Assembly: GCF_001278115.1 (NCBI RefSeq)
Contig: NZ_LIYD01000005.1
Span: forward strand, 1,308,551 to 1,372,550
Length of the DNA stretch: 64,000 bases
Direction of reading: 5' to 3'
From: Flavobacterium akiainvivens
Lineage (GTDB): Bacteria > Bacteroidota > Bacteroidia > Flavobacteriales > Flavobacteriaceae
How positions within the stretch are numbered: the first letter of the stretch is position 1; each line of letters starts with the position of its first letter. The translations under genes were made by a program, and so were the position numbers. Below, in pieces: positions 42,389-51,768 of this stretch. Under the pieces are notes generated by a model. That model saw only the letters and a program-made list of their open reading frames with translations, searched no databases and was not told the DNA's origin.

Positions 42389-44521
42389 TTAAGGCATTGG
42401 TTTTAGTCCTTCCCACACTACATTCCAGGTGCCATCCTGAGGAAAACCCGGGTTTGTACCTGTACTTCCATCCCAACCGGCACACATCATTGCCACAGCC
42501 GTTAGCAGGCCTCCGTTGCCCGGCAGGTATACGCGCAGGCGTTCATCCTGATAGTTATGGCCGTTAACAAGGTAGGTATTTGTGCGTTTATCCATCAATA
42601 GTGCACCCACGGCCTTTTCAGGTTCGCCAAGGCGGGCAGCATTCATAGCTACCATGGGGTAATCCCAGCCCCAGGTTTCATCCCAGTTCCAGTTATCCCA
42701 AATCCAGTTAAGCGTATTTTTCATAATTTCAGGCTGCAAAAGGCGGGTTTGCGGCAGTATGCCCACAGCCCCCAAAACAGCAGGGTGGTCTGACGTAAAG
42801 CGTACATCAGTATAGTTAGTAACCGCGTCTTCCGATGCCAGGTACAGGCCGTCTTTAGCCGTAAGCTGAGATAATTTTGCAATAATCACATCCCATTCAG
42901 GCTTGCGTGTCTGCCCCATACGTTCGCGCCATTTTTGAGCCGTTGTAAGGGCATAATGCCAGTACGATAACTCAAAGGGTGGGTTAACGGTTTCTGATGC
43001 CCTAAGGGTTTCCTGTGCAGCTATAATGCCCTGTAGTATATAGCGGTCTTTAGCCTTGTCATAATCAGCAAACGAAGCCATAAATGCTGCCGTTTCCTGA
43101 ACCAGGCTGTTGTATTTTTCGAGTACTTTCTTATCAGGATTATTGCGGTAAATAAGCTCTGACATATAAATAAAATGCGGCTGCTGCCAGATAAGGAACG
43201 ACCCTACCCCCGAAGGTGCCTCCTGTGCCGATGGATCGGTCATTTTCATCCAGCGGATACCTTTAAAACCCTGCCGTTGTGCAATTTCTTTAGCTACCGG
43301 ATAGGCTTGTGAATACCAGTCCATGCTGCGCTCCAGCAAATCGGTACGGTTCCACAACGCAAAGTGAACGGCATGCCACCAGTGCATTTCAAGATGGAAT
43401 TTTCCAAACCAGCTGTTGTACGTTAGCCCGGTTTCCTGTGGCGGGTACTTACCTGCACTCTGTATAGCCATGAGGTATTGCGAAAGCACTACGCGGCGTT
43501 CCAGCTCTTTAGCACGGGGGTTGGTACATTTAGAGAAGTCTATAGCTGCACCATTTTTCCAAAAACTGTTCCAGTATGTTGCTGAAGCTTTAAGGGTTGA
43601 TTGAGCATCTTCTTTATCTTTTACTGTTTTTTCGGTAAAAGTGCACGTAAACGAAAAATCAGCGCTTTGCGGGGAAAGGATAAAGTAATGCGGTTCTTTT
43701 TGAGATAATTTTGCCTTACCGGTATACTGCACGGTTACATAATAAACAGTATCATCAAGCGTGCGTTTCAACACAAAGGAATGACCGTCCTGGCGTACAA
43801 CCTCCGTTTTATGTTTACCGGGTTTAGACCAGTTGGTAGCGTCATCGGTATGGTTTCCGGTAGGATATGGAAACCGGAAGTTGATTTTTAGCTGCCCGGT
43901 TTTAATGAGTGCTGAACTCAGAGCTACCGCAATCTGGTCTTTATCAGGATGTACCGCGGTTTGTACTGCTACGGGATTGCCTTCAATAATGTAATTGCTG
44001 CTAATCAGCCCATCCCAAAGATTCAGGGTTTGGTTTATATCTTTAATATCTTGTGGATTAACCTTACTGCCGTCTTTTTTAGTAAGTTCAAGCCCAACAT
44101 AGCCCAGGTGCAGCCTGTGCGCGTTGGCTCTTAAGTAATTAGCAGCATCCTGCTGGCGGCCTGGCTCTTTAAACTGAACTGAATACGGCTCTTCCTTACC
44201 GCGGAAATTGTAATTTTTAAGTGCTTCCTCATGTTTGCAATGTTCTGTATTAGGAAAGCTGTGCCACCCCCATTGCGACTGCGTGCCCAGCGGTACACCC
44301 TTTGCATACAACTCAGGGAAGGTTTGCAGGCCGGTGGCATCTACGGTATAGGCAAAATTGCCGTTGCCCACTGATAATGATGCCAGCGAATCAAATTGCG
44401 TGATATGCGGATTGTTGCGTTCAGTAAGTACCTTTCGGTTTATGGCCTGCCCCACAGCATTACACGATAGCAAGGCAAAACCAATAACTGCACTATATTT
44501 TATAAAGGAAATTTTAATCAT
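42389..44521 (-). CDS. Secreted six-hairpin glycosidase-like protein, family unassigned
   Basis: A 710-residue protein with an N-terminal signal (possible lipobox FALLSC, C20). An N-terminal beta-sandwich (about 25-300; SVGNGNFAYTVDATGLQTFPE) is followed by an alpha-helical barrel with GLTYNSWFGKFHLEMHWWHAVHFALWNR, FKGIRWMKMTDPSAQEAPS and WNWDETWGWDYPMVAMNAARLG. This layout resembles GH65/GH95-type (alpha/alpha)6 enzymes, but I cannot match the catalytic motifs of either with confidence. Candidate acids are the glutamates in FHLEMHWWH and WDETWGWD. It sits between GH28 and GH105 genes, so a role on an RG-I decoration, such as fucose or galactose removal, is inference. Confidence 0.65.
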   Translation of the reverse strand: MIKISFIKYSAVIGFALLSCNAVGQAINRKVLTERNNPHITQFDSLASLSVGNGNFAYTVDATGLQTFPELYAKGVPLGTQSQWGWHSFPNTEHCKHEEALKNYNFRGKEEPYSVQFKEPGRQQDAANYLRANAHRLHLGYVGLELTKKDGSKVNPQDIKDINQTLNLWDGLISSNYIIEGNPVAVQTAVHPDKDQIAVALSSALIKTGQLKINFRFPYPTGNHTDDATNWSKPGKHKTEVVRQDGHSFVLKRTLDDTVYYVTVQYTGKAKLSQKEPHYFILSPQSADFSFTCTFTEKTVKDKEDAQSTLKASATYWNSFWKNGAAIDFSKCTNPRAKELERRVVLSQYLMAIQSAGKYPPQETGLTYNSWFGKFHLEMHWWHAVHFALWNRTDLLERSMDWYSQAYPVAKEIAQRQGFKGIRWMKMTDPSAQEAPSGVGSFLIWQQPHFIYMSELIYRNNPDKKVLEKYNSLVQETAAFMASFADYDKAKDRYILQGIIAAQETLRASETVNPPFELSYWHYALTTAQKWRERMGQTRKPEWDVIIAKLSQLTAKDGLYLASEDAVTNYTDVRFTSDHPAVLGAVGILPQTRLLQPEIMKNTLNWIWDNWNWDETWGWDYPMVAMNAARLGEPEKAVGALLMDKRTNTYLVNGHNYQDERLRVYLPGNGGLLTAVAMMCAGWDGSTGTNPGFPQDGTWNVVWEGLKPMP

Positions 44522-44541
44522 CGATTGGATGTTTGTTTTGG

Positions 44542-45840
44542 CTATGGCTTAACGTTTACATTTTTAAGCACTGCATCTTTAATGGCTGCTGTATTTTCTA
44601 TGGCGCCTTTAGCCGATTTAAGTTCGATATCCTGAAATGTGAAATCTGATAATATATACTGTTCAGATTTTTCTATATCAAAACCGGTGCTGCATTGCAG
44701 CTTAATGTTTTTCATTACAATAGTACTGGCATACGATAACTTAATATCTTTTTCGCCTTTGAGGTCAAAAAACTGTGTCCAGGGCTTAATACTCACTAAA
44801 CTTCCGGCATCTCCGGTAATATCTTCAACAGTAATATATTCATAGCGTTGTGGGGTATCAGGGCGCATTTTAAGGTGCAGGGTTTTCTGGGCTTCGTGCA
44901 GCGTGCAGCGCCTGAATATTATATTGTAATTGTGTATAGACTCGCTTCCACAGGTAAGTGCACTGTGGCAGAAACCGTAGGTATTGTCTTCTATAATAAT
45001 ATTACGGTTCTCGCCATTGTTGGGGTCTTTGTCAGATTGAGGGCCTTTGCCACCCTTTAGCGCCACGGCATCATCATTAACCGACATATAGCAGTTTTTA
45101 ATCAGTACGTTACTACACACGTCAAGGTCTACCGCATCGGTACTTGGGGCTTTTACAGGCGCTTTGGGCGATGTTATAGTAAGATTGAACAGCTTTACAT
45201 ATTCGCATTTATAGAAGTGTGTAGTCCAAAACGGAGAATTCTTAAGTTTTAAGCCCGATACCTGTATGTTTTTGCTGTTAGACACATAAATAAGGCGCGG
45301 ACGCATTTCGTCTTTATTGGTGCATTTAGGATTCCACTCACGGCGCAGCCAGAAGGCTTTCCAGTAGCGCAGGCCATTACCATCTATAGTACCCTTGCCC
45401 GAAATGGTAAACCCGTCTACACTATCGGCATTTATAAGCGCCGGGAAATACTTGCAGGTTTCGCCTTCTATCCTTGTCATTACAACCGGGAAATCGCTTA
45501 TATCATCACTGCCTTTAAGCACTGCACCTTCTTCAAGATACAAATGGGTTCTGGGTTTAAAGAATAATGCCCCTGTAAGATAAGTACCTTTAGGCAGTAC
45601 TACCACTCCGCCATCCTGGGCTGCTTTATCAATAACTGCCTGCAGCTTTTGGGTTTGCAAAAGAGTACTGTCACTCCCCACACCATAATCAGTAACCTTG
45701 TATTGCTTGCCGAGAGATGTAAGGTTTACGGCATCTGTTTTCCTGAACCAATCCGGCACAGCTGTTCCATCAGGAAATTTGTCCTGCGCAGCAAGCACAG
45801 TAAATTGTAACAGTAATATAAATAGTATTGCTTTTTTCAT
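44542..45840 (-). CDS. GH28 polygalacturonase-family enzyme
   Basis: A 432-residue secreted beta-helix enzyme (signal 1-18, VLAAQ). Motifs are STDAVD (233-238), NDD (255-257), a histidine in GFCHSALTCGSE (H292, GSE 298-300). The helix N-cap has VTDYGVGSDSTLLQTQKLQAVIDKA and GGVVVLPKGTYLTGALFF. Compared with the GH28 at 39566 it lacks the extra N-terminal segment and has CHS instead of GHG. It is the first gene of the operon that ends with GH42 and is driven by the promoter module at 45881-45925, the one with a perfect -7 element. Confidence 0.9.
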   Translation of the reverse strand: MKKAILFILLLQFTVLAAQDKFPDGTAVPDWFRKTDAVNLTSLGKQYKVTDYGVGSDSTLLQTQKLQAVIDKAAQDGGVVVLPKGTYLTGALFFKPRTHLYLEEGAVLKGSDDISDFPVVMTRIEGETCKYFPALINADSVDGFTISGKGTIDGNGLRYWKAFWLRREWNPKCTNKDEMRPRLIYVSNSKNIQVSGLKLKNSPFWTTHFYKCEYVKLFNLTITSPKAPVKAPSTDAVDLDVCSNVLIKNCYMSVNDDAVALKGGKGPQSDKDPNNGENRNIIIEDNTYGFCHSALTCGSESIHNYNIIFRRCTLHEAQKTLHLKMRPDTPQRYEYITVEDITGDAGSLVSIKPWTQFFDLKGEKDIKLSYASTIVMKNIKLQCSTGFDIEKSEQYILSDFTFQDIELKSAKGAIENTAAIKDAVLKNVNVKP

Positions 45841-45880
45841 TATTAGTTGAATATCAGCTGTATTTAAAAGCCATGACTTA

Positions 45881-45925
45881 CAAATATAGAAATCAAAGTA
45901 TGATGGGGTGTCCTGTACTTTCTTG
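45881..45925 (-). promoter_or_regulatory. Promoter module of the GH28-GH42 operon
   Basis: On the minus strand CAAGAAAGTACAGGA (45925-45911) is followed by 22 bp and TATATTTG (45888-45881), a perfect TAnnTTTG. The GH28 start codon is 40 nt downstream. The distal half-site has one mismatch. Confidence 0.75.
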
Positions 45926-46054
45926 CCTCACAATTACTCAAAACGAAGCAATCATAAGGATTTGTGTGTAAAAAACACTTTTTAATCTGCATCTGAAAAA
46001 ATGTTAAAGAAATTTTAAAGCAGCATTTACACTTTACTTAACATTTAAATCACG

Positions 46055-46132
46055 AAAACGTTATATTGCAAAAGCTTAGTATTTACTGAACTTTTATTGA
46101 TTTCTTAATTCAAAAATTAACTATAACGTTTT
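46055..46132. promoter_or_regulatory. Inverted pair of AACGTT sites upstream of susC
   Basis: AAAACGTTAT (46055-46064) and ATAACGTTTT (46123-46132) are exact reverse complements, 58 bp apart. Their position upstream of the susC activator-like site would suit a repressor that bridges two sites. Evidence is only the sequence match to the sites at 33062, 33174 and 63763. Confidence 0.3.
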
Positions 46133-46161
46133 ATTTAAAGCAGGATAATTTTTTAAGATGG

Positions 46162-46205
46162 CAGGATAGTACAGGATAACTGGCTATATGCAAAGACTAA
46201 TTTTA
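46162..46205 (+). promoter_or_regulatory. Promoter module of susCD
   Basis: CAGGATAGTACAGGA (46162-46176) gives two perfect half-sites 10 bp apart, then 21 bp and TAATTTTA (46198-46205), one base off TAnnTTTG. The susC start is 41 nt downstream. A further CAGGA at 46141-46145 lies 21 bp, about two helical turns, upstream on the same strand. Confidence 0.7.
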
Positions 46206-46246
46206 CTGTGAAATATGAAAATTAAACAGCAAAAAATTATGTATTT

Positions 46247-49200
46247 ATGAAAAAAACTACGAGTCACTTGTTTTTAAAATTACTGCTGCTGCTTGTAGTG
46301 CTCCTCCCTTCTGTGGTGTTTGCACAGGGCAACATTGTACAGGGTACAGTACTTGATGCTAATAACGAGGCCGTAGCCGGGGCCAGCGTTGTGGTAAAAG
46401 GTACTAACAAGAGCACCATGGCCGATGCAGACGGTAAATTTTCTATTGAAGCCACATCCGGCGATGTTTTACAAATATCTTTTGTTGGGCTTACTACCCA
46501 GGAAATTACAGTAACAGACGAGGCAAACTATAATGTAACCCTGGCATCTGATACCGAACAGCTTGACGAAGTAGTTGTTGTAGGTTACGGCCAGCGAAAA
46601 AGATCTAATGTAACCGGTGCTATTGTAAGTGTTAGCTCTAAAGAACTTAAATCAAGGCCGGTAAATAACGCGCTTGAAGCCATTCAGGGTAAAGCGGCGG
46701 GTGTAGACATTACATCAAGCCAGCGCCCGGGTACACTGGGTGCTATTACCATTCGTGGTACACGTTCACTGAGTGCCTCTAATACACCTCTTTATGTAGT
46801 AGATGGTATCCCGCTTATTTCGGGTGGTATAGAAAACATCAACCCGCTTGATATTGAGTCTATCGATATCCTTAAAGATGCTTCATCCACAGCTATTTAT
46901 GGTTCAAGGGGTGCAAACGGTGTGGTTATGGTAACTACTAAAAAAGGTAAAGCAGGTAAGTTTACAATCAGCTTAAACTACTCTACCACAATAGAAAAAA
47001 TACATGACCTTGCACCTATGATGAATGCAAGCGACTATATTACCTTCAGGCGTTGGGCGCGTTACTACCAGGACCCTACAGTATACCCGCGTGGCGACCA
47101 ACCTAACTATGATAATGACTATGCTATTTTCTTAGGTTCGCAAGACCCTTCTGCATGGGCTAATATAGAGCGCGGCTGGGAAGGTGGCACATGGGATGGA
47201 TCTAAAGTAGTATCTCGTGACTGGACAGACTATGTAACCCAAACGGGTATAACCAACCAATACTCTCTTAATGTGGGTGGTGGTACCGAAAAAGCAAGGG
47301 CTTTTGGTTCATTTGGTTACCTTGATAATAAAGGTACCGTTGTAGGCCAGCAGTTTAAGCGCTATACCGGTAAAGTAACGGTAGATATTAACCCTACTGA
47401 CTGGTTCTCATTTGGTGCAACGCTAAACGCAAGCTACTCTTTAATAAACTTTGGCCAGTCTACAGCAGGCCGCAGTGGCCTTGTAAACACAAACGGCCTT
47501 TATGAGTCGGCAAAGGCAGTATACTCTTATGCTGTTCCTTATGATGAAAACGGCGAAAGGATTCTTTTCCCGGGTGGAGATGATGCCGTTCGTTCTGTAA
47601 TTGATGAAACTAAATACTCTAAAGACGACCGTGTTAACAGCCGTATCTTTGGTAGCTTCTACGGCCAGGTAAACTTTGGCGGTATTTGGTCGGCGTTAGA
47701 CGGGCTTAAGTACAGGGTTAACTTTGGTCCTGACCTGTCTTTCAACCGAAATGGTATGTACCTTGACGGAGAATCGGTTATCCGCAGCGGTTCAAGCTAT
47801 GCATCGGTATACAGGGACCAGGTTATGTCTTACACACTGGAGCACCTTTTATTCTACAACAAGCAATTGGGTAAAAGCAACCTTGATTTTGTATTCGGCC
47901 AGACTGAAACCAAGTACCGTGCAGAATCTAACAGCCTTGCTGCCAACAACATTCCGTATTCAGACCAGCTTTGGGATGCCCTTAACTCTGCTAACGTAAC
48001 CCTTGCTTCATGGGGTGCATCGTTAACAGAAAACCAGCTGCTTTCTTACCTTGGTAAAGCCAGCTATACGTATGATGACAAATATTCACTTACTGTTGCC
48101 GGCCGTTATGACGGTGCTTCACAGCTTGCTGAAGGCAACAAGTGGTCGTTCTTCCCAAGTGCACAGGCACACTGGGTTATGTCAAGCGAAGATTTCCTTT
48201 CAGAAGCCACATGGCTTAACCAGCTTAAGCTTCGTGTAGGTGCGGGTGTGGTAGGTAACTCAGCCATTAGCAACTACGCAACAAAAGGCGGCCTTACGTC
48301 TATCTTTTATCCCGATGGTTCGGCGCTTACCGCAGGTACAGCACCGGCAACACTTGCAAACCAGGACCTAACCTGGGAAAAAACAACACAGTACAACCTA
48401 GGTGTAGACTTTAGCGTACTTAATTCAAGAATTAACGGTGCACTTGACGTGTATACTTCTAAAACTACCGACCTGTTAATGCTACAGCAAATTAACCCTG
48501 TTAACGGATATCCTGATACATGGGCTAACGTAGGCGCAACAAAAAGTAACGGTATAGAACTTAGCCTTAATACTGTAAATATAGATACAGGCAAATTTAT
48601 GTGGACGTCTACCTTTAACGGCCAGCTACAAAAAAATGAAATTACAGAGCTTGCAAATGGCGTAGAAGAAAACCTTACAAACAACTGGTTTGTAGGCCAG
48701 TCTCTGGGTGTAATTTATGGCTATGAGTCGGCCGGTATCTGGAAACCTGAAGATGCTGAAGAAATGGCACTGTTTAATGCAAACGGCCACACTTTTGAAG
48801 CAGGACAAACCAGGCCTGCTGACCTTAACGGCGACTATAAAATTGATGCAAATAACGACCGTAAGGTAATAGGCAGCACAATGCCTAAATATGTAGTGGG
48901 CCTTACAAACAGCTTTAAACTGGGCAACTTTGACCTTGATATCTTCCTTTACGGAAGGCTTGGCTACAAATACAGCACCGGTGGTGAGTGGCAGGGTGGC
49001 CGCTTTAATCAAAGGCAAATTAACTACTATACCGAAACCAATACAAATTCTGACTGGCAAAGGCCGGAGTTTACAGCCGGTACTGCAGACCCTTACTTTG
49101 AATCTCTTGGTTACAAAGATGGCTCATTTATAAAAATCAGGAACATATCTCTTGGCTACACATTCCCTAAAACAGTTACCGACAGGCTTAAAATAAGCGG

Positions 49201-49327
49201 CCTGAGGATATATGTACAGGCTCAAAACGTAGGTACAATCTATTCTAAAGTAGACTGGGTAGACCTTGATGTAAACGCCCAGTACTTTAACAGGGCTTTT
49301 GTAACCGGTATTAACTTTGACTTATAA
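46247..49327 (+). CDS. susC: SusC-like TonB-dependent outer-membrane transporter
   Basis: A 1026-residue outer-membrane receptor with signal peptide (residues 1-26, VVFAQ). A carboxypeptidase-regulatory-like domain (about 30-110, VQGTVLDANNEAVAGASVVVKGT) precedes the TonB box region (EQLDEVVVVGYG), the plug (about 120-235, with ITIRGTRSLSASNTPLYVVDGIP) and the 22-strand barrel ending in TGINFDL. There is no N-terminal STN signalling domain, which agrees with the absence of an anti-sigma/ECF pair nearby and with control by the promoter module instead. With SusD it imports pectic oligosaccharides; the exact ligand is inferred from the neighbours. Confidence 0.95.
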   Translation: MKKTTSHLFLKLLLLLVVLLPSVVFAQGNIVQGTVLDANNEAVAGASVVVKGTNKSTMADADGKFSIEATSGDVLQISFVGLTTQEITVTDEANYNVTLASDTEQLDEVVVVGYGQRKRSNVTGAIVSVSSKELKSRPVNNALEAIQGKAAGVDITSSQRPGTLGAITIRGTRSLSASNTPLYVVDGIPLISGGIENINPLDIESIDILKDASSTAIYGSRGANGVVMVTTKKGKAGKFTISLNYSTTIEKIHDLAPMMNASDYITFRRWARYYQDPTVYPRGDQPNYDNDYAIFLGSQDPSAWANIERGWEGGTWDGSKVVSRDWTDYVTQTGITNQYSLNVGGGTEKARAFGSFGYLDNKGTVVGQQFKRYTGKVTVDINPTDWFSFGATLNASYSLINFGQSTAGRSGLVNTNGLYESAKAVYSYAVPYDENGERILFPGGDDAVRSVIDETKYSKDDRVNSRIFGSFYGQVNFGGIWSALDGLKYRVNFGPDLSFNRNGMYLDGESVIRSGSSYASVYRDQVMSYTLEHLLFYNKQLGKSNLDFVFGQTETKYRAESNSLAANNIPYSDQLWDALNSANVTLASWGASLTENQLLSYLGKASYTYDDKYSLTVAGRYDGASQLAEGNKWSFFPSAQAHWVMSSEDFLSEATWLNQLKLRVGAGVVGNSAISNYATKGGLTSIFYPDGSALTAGTAPATLANQDLTWEKTTQYNLGVDFSVLNSRINGALDVYTSKTTDLLMLQQINPVNGYPDTWANVGATKSNGIELSLNTVNIDTGKFMWTSTFNGQLQKNEITELANGVEENLTNNWFVGQSLGVIYGYESAGIWKPEDAEEMALFNANGHTFEAGQTRPADLNGDYKIDANNDRKVIGSTMPKYVVGLTNSFKLGNFDLDIFLYGRLGYKYSTGGEWQGGRFNQRQINYYTETNTNSDWQRPEFTAGTADPYFESLGYKDGSFIKIRNISLGYTFPKTVTDRLKISGLRIYVQAQNVGTIYSKVDWVDLDVNAQYFNRAFVTGINFDL

Positions 49328-49343
49328 TGCTTAAAAATTAGTT

Positions 49344-51344
49344 ATGATGAAAATGAATAAAACACGATATATAAGTATAAGGCTTGCGGCTATAGTACTG
49401 GCTATGGGTACTGTACAATCCTGCCATGATGATTTTCTTGATGAAACACTTACAACAGCAAGGAACAATGATTACTACCAAACCGAAGAAGGTATAATAT
49501 CACTTGCTATAGGTGGCTACCAGCGCATACTGGCTCAGCCGTTTGCAAATGAGCTTCAGTATACCACCACAAACTATGGTACAGATGAGTTTACGATAGG
49601 CGGAGACGACTCTAACGGCACTTGGAACAGGTATAATGCTAACTTTCAGTCTATAATACCTATCATTAACTCAAATACTGTAGGTTCTGACTGGCAGTTT
49701 AACTATGCTTATGCCGGTATAAACATTGCTAACCTGATTATACAGTATGCTACTGCTATAGATTCTCAAAACCCGGCTGTTAAAGAAGTAGCTATGGGCG
49801 AAGGGCACTTTTTCAGGGCGTTTACCTACCTACGCCTTGTTAGGCAATATGGTGGTGTGCCACTAAAATTAGTACCATCTTCAACAGTAGAAAATGAGTT
49901 TGTACGTGCCACAGCACAAGAAGTATATGACCAGATTGTTGCTGATTTTCAAGAGGCTATCAATTTGCTTCCCGCGGGTGGTGCACCGGCAAGGTTAACA
50001 AAAGATGCGGCTAAGCACTATCTTGCCAAAACCCTGCTTTCACGCGCCAGCGAAATTAACGATTCATGGAACAGCGGTACTAAACAGGCAGACCTTACAC
50101 AATGTAAACAACTGTGCGACGAGGTTATTGCAGCCCACCCGCTTGCTACAAATTACCAGGACCTTTGGGATTTTACAGCTCCTGACGATGCCAGCGAAAA
50201 CCTGTCTGAAATTATACTTTCGGCACAGTTTACCAGCAACCTTTCATCGTCTTCTATAAACATCAACCACATGATGTTTACTTCTAAATATGATGACCTT
50301 CCTATGATGAAAAGGGACCTTACCGGTATGCGCCCATACAGCAGGCTTGCCCCTACTTATTTTGTGTATGAAGCGTATGACCTTGTAAATGACTCGCGTA
50401 TATGGAAAAGTTTCCGCACCAAGCACCGTGTTAACAACGCCTCTGGAAGCACTTATATCAATGGCGACCTTGGTATTTTGTACATCATAAACCATAAGAG
50501 TGATAACACTTTCGCACAAAGAAAGTATAATAACGATCCGGGTATACTTAACACCCGTACGTATGAAGATGCTGAAGGCAACCCTGTTACCACCACTAAA
50601 ACAATACCAAGTGTTTATGTAGCCCACTCAACCGGCGGAGAAACGCTACTGGCTGAGCCACGCTGGCCGTCTCTTTCTAAGCATTTTGATGGTTCACGCC
50701 TTAACATAAACGAAACACGTGGTTTCCGTGATGAAATACTGGCCCGTTCGGCAGATACATACCTTATGGCAGCCGAAGCCGAGATAAGGCTGGCAGCAAT
50801 GGGCTCTGGCTCTTATGCTAATGCACTAACCTACATTAATGCCGTTAGGGAGCGTGCTGCCTTTAAGGCCGGTGAAGACCGCAGTTATTATACTGATGGT
50901 GGTGCGGCTTATACAGTATCTGCTTTTGCACCAGACCCTAACAACAACTCGTTTATGACCGAGAACTCATACTATGAGTCTACCCACATTGCCGAAACTA
51001 CTGCTGCAACAACCTTAACGGTTTCAAGCACAGGAACATTGCCGCAGGAAGATGAAGACATCATTAGTACCCTTGGCATATCAGGCGAATATAACAGGAT
51101 GCTGTGCTTCCTGCTAAACGAGCGCACAAGGGAGCTTTGTGGCGAATATCACCGTTGGGAAGACCTTGCCAGGACTAAAACACTTGTATCGCGCACAAGG
51201 GCTTATAATGCTTCGGCAGCGCCATTTATACAGGACCACCATAACCTGAGGCCTATTCCGCAATCTTTCCTTGACCTTAACTTTAGCAATGGAAGCCCAC
51301 TAACACCGGAACAAAAACAGGCTATGCAAAATCCTGGTTACTAA
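49344..51344 (+). CDS. susD: SusD-like surface glycan-binding lipoprotein
   Basis: A 666-residue surface lipoprotein with lipobox cysteine C27 (TVQSCHDDFLDETL). The tetratricopeptide-like SusD N-terminal half (YAYAGINIANLIIQYA, GEGHFFRAFTYLRLVRQYGGVPL) and the RagB/SusD C-terminal part (LLNERTRELCGEYHRWEDLARTKTL, PIPQSFLDLN) are complete. It is longer than the usual 500-600 residues, through loops around 330-560. It caps SusC and holds the oligosaccharide during import. It begins 17 bp after susC and is followed by a terminator. No SusE/F-like gene follows. Confidence 0.95.
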   Translation: MMKMNKTRYISIRLAAIVLAMGTVQSCHDDFLDETLTTARNNDYYQTEEGIISLAIGGYQRILAQPFANELQYTTTNYGTDEFTIGGDDSNGTWNRYNANFQSIIPIINSNTVGSDWQFNYAYAGINIANLIIQYATAIDSQNPAVKEVAMGEGHFFRAFTYLRLVRQYGGVPLKLVPSSTVENEFVRATAQEVYDQIVADFQEAINLLPAGGAPARLTKDAAKHYLAKTLLSRASEINDSWNSGTKQADLTQCKQLCDEVIAAHPLATNYQDLWDFTAPDDASENLSEIILSAQFTSNLSSSSININHMMFTSKYDDLPMMKRDLTGMRPYSRLAPTYFVYEAYDLVNDSRIWKSFRTKHRVNNASGSTYINGDLGILYIINHKSDNTFAQRKYNNDPGILNTRTYEDAEGNPVTTTKTIPSVYVAHSTGGETLLAEPRWPSLSKHFDGSRLNINETRGFRDEILARSADTYLMAAEAEIRLAAMGSGSYANALTYINAVRERAAFKAGEDRSYYTDGGAAYTVSAFAPDPNNNSFMTENSYYESTHIAETTAATTLTVSSTGTLPQEDEDIISTLGISGEYNRMLCFLLNERTRELCGEYHRWEDLARTKTLVSRTRAYNASAAPFIQDHHNLRPIPQSFLDLNFSNGSPLTPEQKQAMQNPGY

Positions 51345-51405
51345 TATTAAAATAAAATTTATTAGGGTTAAGTTTAATAAATTTGGGTTTGTTTTATTTT
51401 ACACG

Positions 51406-51438
51406 CAATACACAGGCAATGCCTGTGTATTGTTTTTT
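51406..51438 (+). terminator. Intrinsic terminator of susCD
   Basis: Arms CAATACACAGG and CCTGTGTATTG (51406-51416, 51422-51432) pair perfectly around a five-base loop, followed by TTTTTT. It lies 62 bp after the susD stop codon. Confidence 0.85.
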
Positions 51439-51713
51439 ATATACGTTTGTAAATAAGATTAGAAGAAAACCGTTTACAAGTTTGTAGTTGCAACAGGTTT
51501 TCGCTTTGCTGAATATCATGACAGGCAATATAATTACAGTAATTCTAATTGCTGAATATATTTAATGAGCCTAAAAATATTAATACATATACCCGTTACA
51601 AACTGATTTTATCCAAACTACAAACACTATTTATATCATTAAATCAACATAATCCGTCATTCAGCAAATCCTGATATACATAATTGTTTAAATCCTGAAT
51701 ATCTATAAACACA

Positions 51714-51745
51714 AAGCCCACCTTGCCATAAGCAGGTGGGCTTTT
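51714..51745. terminator. Terminator after exuT (bidirectional hairpin)
   Basis: AAAGCCCACCT (51714-51724) pairs with AGGTGGGCTTT (51735-51745) around a ten-base loop. It lies 23 bp beyond the exuT stop and can end the minus-strand kdu/exuT operon; on the plus strand it backs up the susCD terminator. Confidence 0.75.
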
Positions 51746-51768
51746 CAATTTGTTCCTGAAGTATTGGT

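Larger units (their letters stand above)
45841..46246. other. 406-bp divergent promoter region of the GH28 operon and susCD
   Basis: No gene is visible. The region holds two promoter modules pointing outwards (45881-45925 and 46162-46205), an extra CAGGA at 46141-46145, and an inverted pair of AACGTT sites (46055-46064, 46123-46132). The middle is very AT-rich and otherwise featureless. Confidence 0.7.
51345..51768. other. 424-bp convergent intergenic region between susD and exuT
   Basis: Two terminators (51406-51438 and 51714-51745) flank about 270 bp of AT-rich sequence in which I see no gene, RNA or repeat. Confidence 0.6.

Noticed and set aside
51439..51713. Possible small RNA or gene between the two terminators
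   Set aside because: AT-rich sequence with no promoter-plus-terminator pairing or coding signal that I can support.
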